Shown here: positions 6,951 through 7,659 of the stretch, piece by piece
How the letters are laid out: the number at the start of each line of letters is the position of its first letter
Position numbering within the stretch: the stretch's first letter is position 1
Assembly: GCA_903868655.1 (NCBI GenBank)
Contig: CAIPWG010000222.1
Location: 1-7,659 of the forward strand
Source: an uncultured Sphingomonadales bacterium
Lineage (GTDB): Bacteria > Pseudomonadota > Alphaproteobacteria > Sphingomonadales > Sphingomonadaceae
Reading direction: 5' to 3'
Length of the DNA stretch: 7,659 nucleotides
The notes under the pieces: generated by a model
What the model was told of the DNA's origin: nothing
Seen by the model: only the letters and a program-made list of their open reading frames with translations
Databases searched by the model: none
Translations under genes and position numbers: made by a program

Positions 6951-7599
6951 CCTGGCGATCCCCGACCTGGTGCCGATGGCGGGCGGGCAGGTGCTGTTTG
7001 TGATGGCGGCGCAGGCCGAATATGGTCCGCAGCTGCGCGCGCGGTTCGCCCCTGTGTTCACGGGCATAGGGCCGATTGAGGCGGCGATGCACGGCGCGCT
7101 TGCCTTGCGCGCGCTTGAACACGCCGGCCACTGCCCCGACTGGGTGGTGTGCCTCGGTTCCGCCGGATCGCGCATCTGCCCGCTTGGCGAAGTGTTTCAG
7201 GTTAAAAGCGTGTCTTGGCGCGATATCGATGCCTCGCCGTTCGGGTTCACGCGCGGGGTTACGCCCTTGGTCGATCATCCGGTCGATATTCCGTTGATCA
7301 CGCCGCTGCCGATTGCTGCGGCGCGCTTGTCGACGGGTGGCGATGTACTGTCGGGCGATGCTTACGACGGTGTCGATGCCGATATGGTCGATATGGAAAC
7401 CTTTGCGATTGCGCGGGTGTGCGCGCTGTTTGATGTGCCCTTGATCGGCTTGCGCGGCATATCCGACGGCCCCGAGCCACCAACAGGGTTGCACGACTGG
7501 ACCAACTTGCTCGGGCATCTCGATGAGGAACTGGCCCGCACGGTCGACATGCTGCCTGCAGCGCTGGCCAGTCACCCGCCCCGCAAACGCCCCGCCTGA
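6940..7599 (+). CDS. 5'-methylthioadenosine/S-adenosylhomocysteine nucleosidase-like protein
   Basis: 219 residues of the nucleoside phosphorylase (PNP/UDP) superfamily, closest in pattern to MtnN/Pfs, which splits adenine from methylthioadenosine and S-adenosylhomocysteine in the cytoplasm (methionine salvage and the methyl cycle). It shows Glu27 in AAQAEYG (counterpart of E. coli Glu12), IGPIEAA (43-49), the ribose/base loop GSAG (73-76), RDIDASPFGF (94-103), LSGDAYD (137-143), VDMETFA (150-156) with Glu153 (E. coli Glu174), and RGISDG (172-177) with the catalytic Asp176 (E. coli Asp197). Differences from E. coli are Asp151 for Glu172, probably Trp187 for Phe207, and a shortened stretch between about 110 and 135. 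An adenosylhopane nucleosidase (HpnG type) is a less likely alternative. ATG 6940 overlaps the esterase by 11 nt, suggesting translational coupling. ATG 6976 is an equally workable start that removes 12 residues and the overlap. Neither has a strong ribosome-binding site, and there is no signal peptide. Confidence 0.8.
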   Translation: MHNSLAIPDLVPMAGGQVLFVMAAQAEYGPQLRARFAPVFTGIGPIEAAMHGALALRALEHAGHCPDWVVCLGSAGSRICPLGEVFQVKSVSWRDIDASPFGFTRGVTPLVDHPVDIPLITPLPIAAARLSTGGDVLSGDAYDGVDADMVDMETFAIARVCALFDVPLIGLRGISDGPEPPTGLHDWTNLLGHLDEELARTVDMLPAALASHPPRKRPA

Positions 7600-7659
7600 A
7601 CCGGCAGCGACCGCAAGAAGGGCCGAACGCGTTGTTTCGGGCAGCGAGACAAATTCCGT
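7600..7659. other. Right-edge sequence without a callable gene
   Basis: These 60 bases follow the nucleosidase stop. The plus strand has no ATG. Leftward frames are open to the edge, but the stretch is too short to tell a convergent gene end from chance. A 5-bp stem, CCGAA (7623-7627) with TTCGG (7636-7640), has no T-run and is too weak to call a terminator. Confidence 0.3.

Noticed and set aside
6832..7575. Minus-strand open frame of 247 codons, whose frame is open to the right edge
   Set aside because: It lies antisense to the nucleosidase, whose catalytic motifs are clear. A convergent gene entering from the right cannot be excluded for the last 60 bases but is not supported.
7621..7642. 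Small inverted repeat after the nucleosidase gene as a terminator
   Set aside because: It has only five base pairs, an 8-nt loop and no following T-run.

Overview
The window looks like chromosomal DNA of a GC-rich alphaproteobacterium, most probably of the Sphingomonadales (Novosphingobium or Sphingomonas type). This is inferred from the base composition, the GC-rich third codon positions, and the style of the MutS and malic enzyme proteins. There is no rRNA gene or other phylogenetic anchor. Coding density is very high. I see no tRNA, rRNA, CRISPR array, insertion sequence or phage gene.

Layout. The left 2.6 kb is transcribed leftward. It holds a 545-residue polytopic membrane protein (stop at 951, start near 2588) and then the first 287 codons of maeB, the NADP-type malic enzyme, which runs off the left edge. 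An 87-nt gap (864-950) separates them. It contains a bulged hairpin directly after the membrane-protein stop, and abutting it a 15-bp near-perfect palindrome, so maeB may have its own control region. From about 2714 everything is transcribed rightward: mutS (to 5326), a secreted type B carboxylesterase (5415-6950), and a small nucleosidase of the MTA/SAH nucleosidase type (6940-7599) whose start overlaps the esterase stop by 11 nt. The 125-bp gap at 2589-2713 is the divergent spacer between the two transcription units.

Function. The genes are mostly housekeeping and do not form one pathway. MaeB links malate to pyruvate and NADPH, MutS recognises DNA mismatches, and the nucleosidase probably clears methylthioadenosine or S-adenosylhomocysteine. 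The accessory items are the membrane protein, which resembles GT-C glycosyltransferases, and the exported esterase. The most distinctive non-coding stretch is the AT-rich spacer at 5327-5414. It carries two copies of TTTGTAAA exactly 22 bp apart that can be read as the -35/-10 region of the esterase-nucleosidase unit. I found no convincing evidence of a new multi-gene system; the window is mainly an ordinary core region with a few regulatory curiosities.
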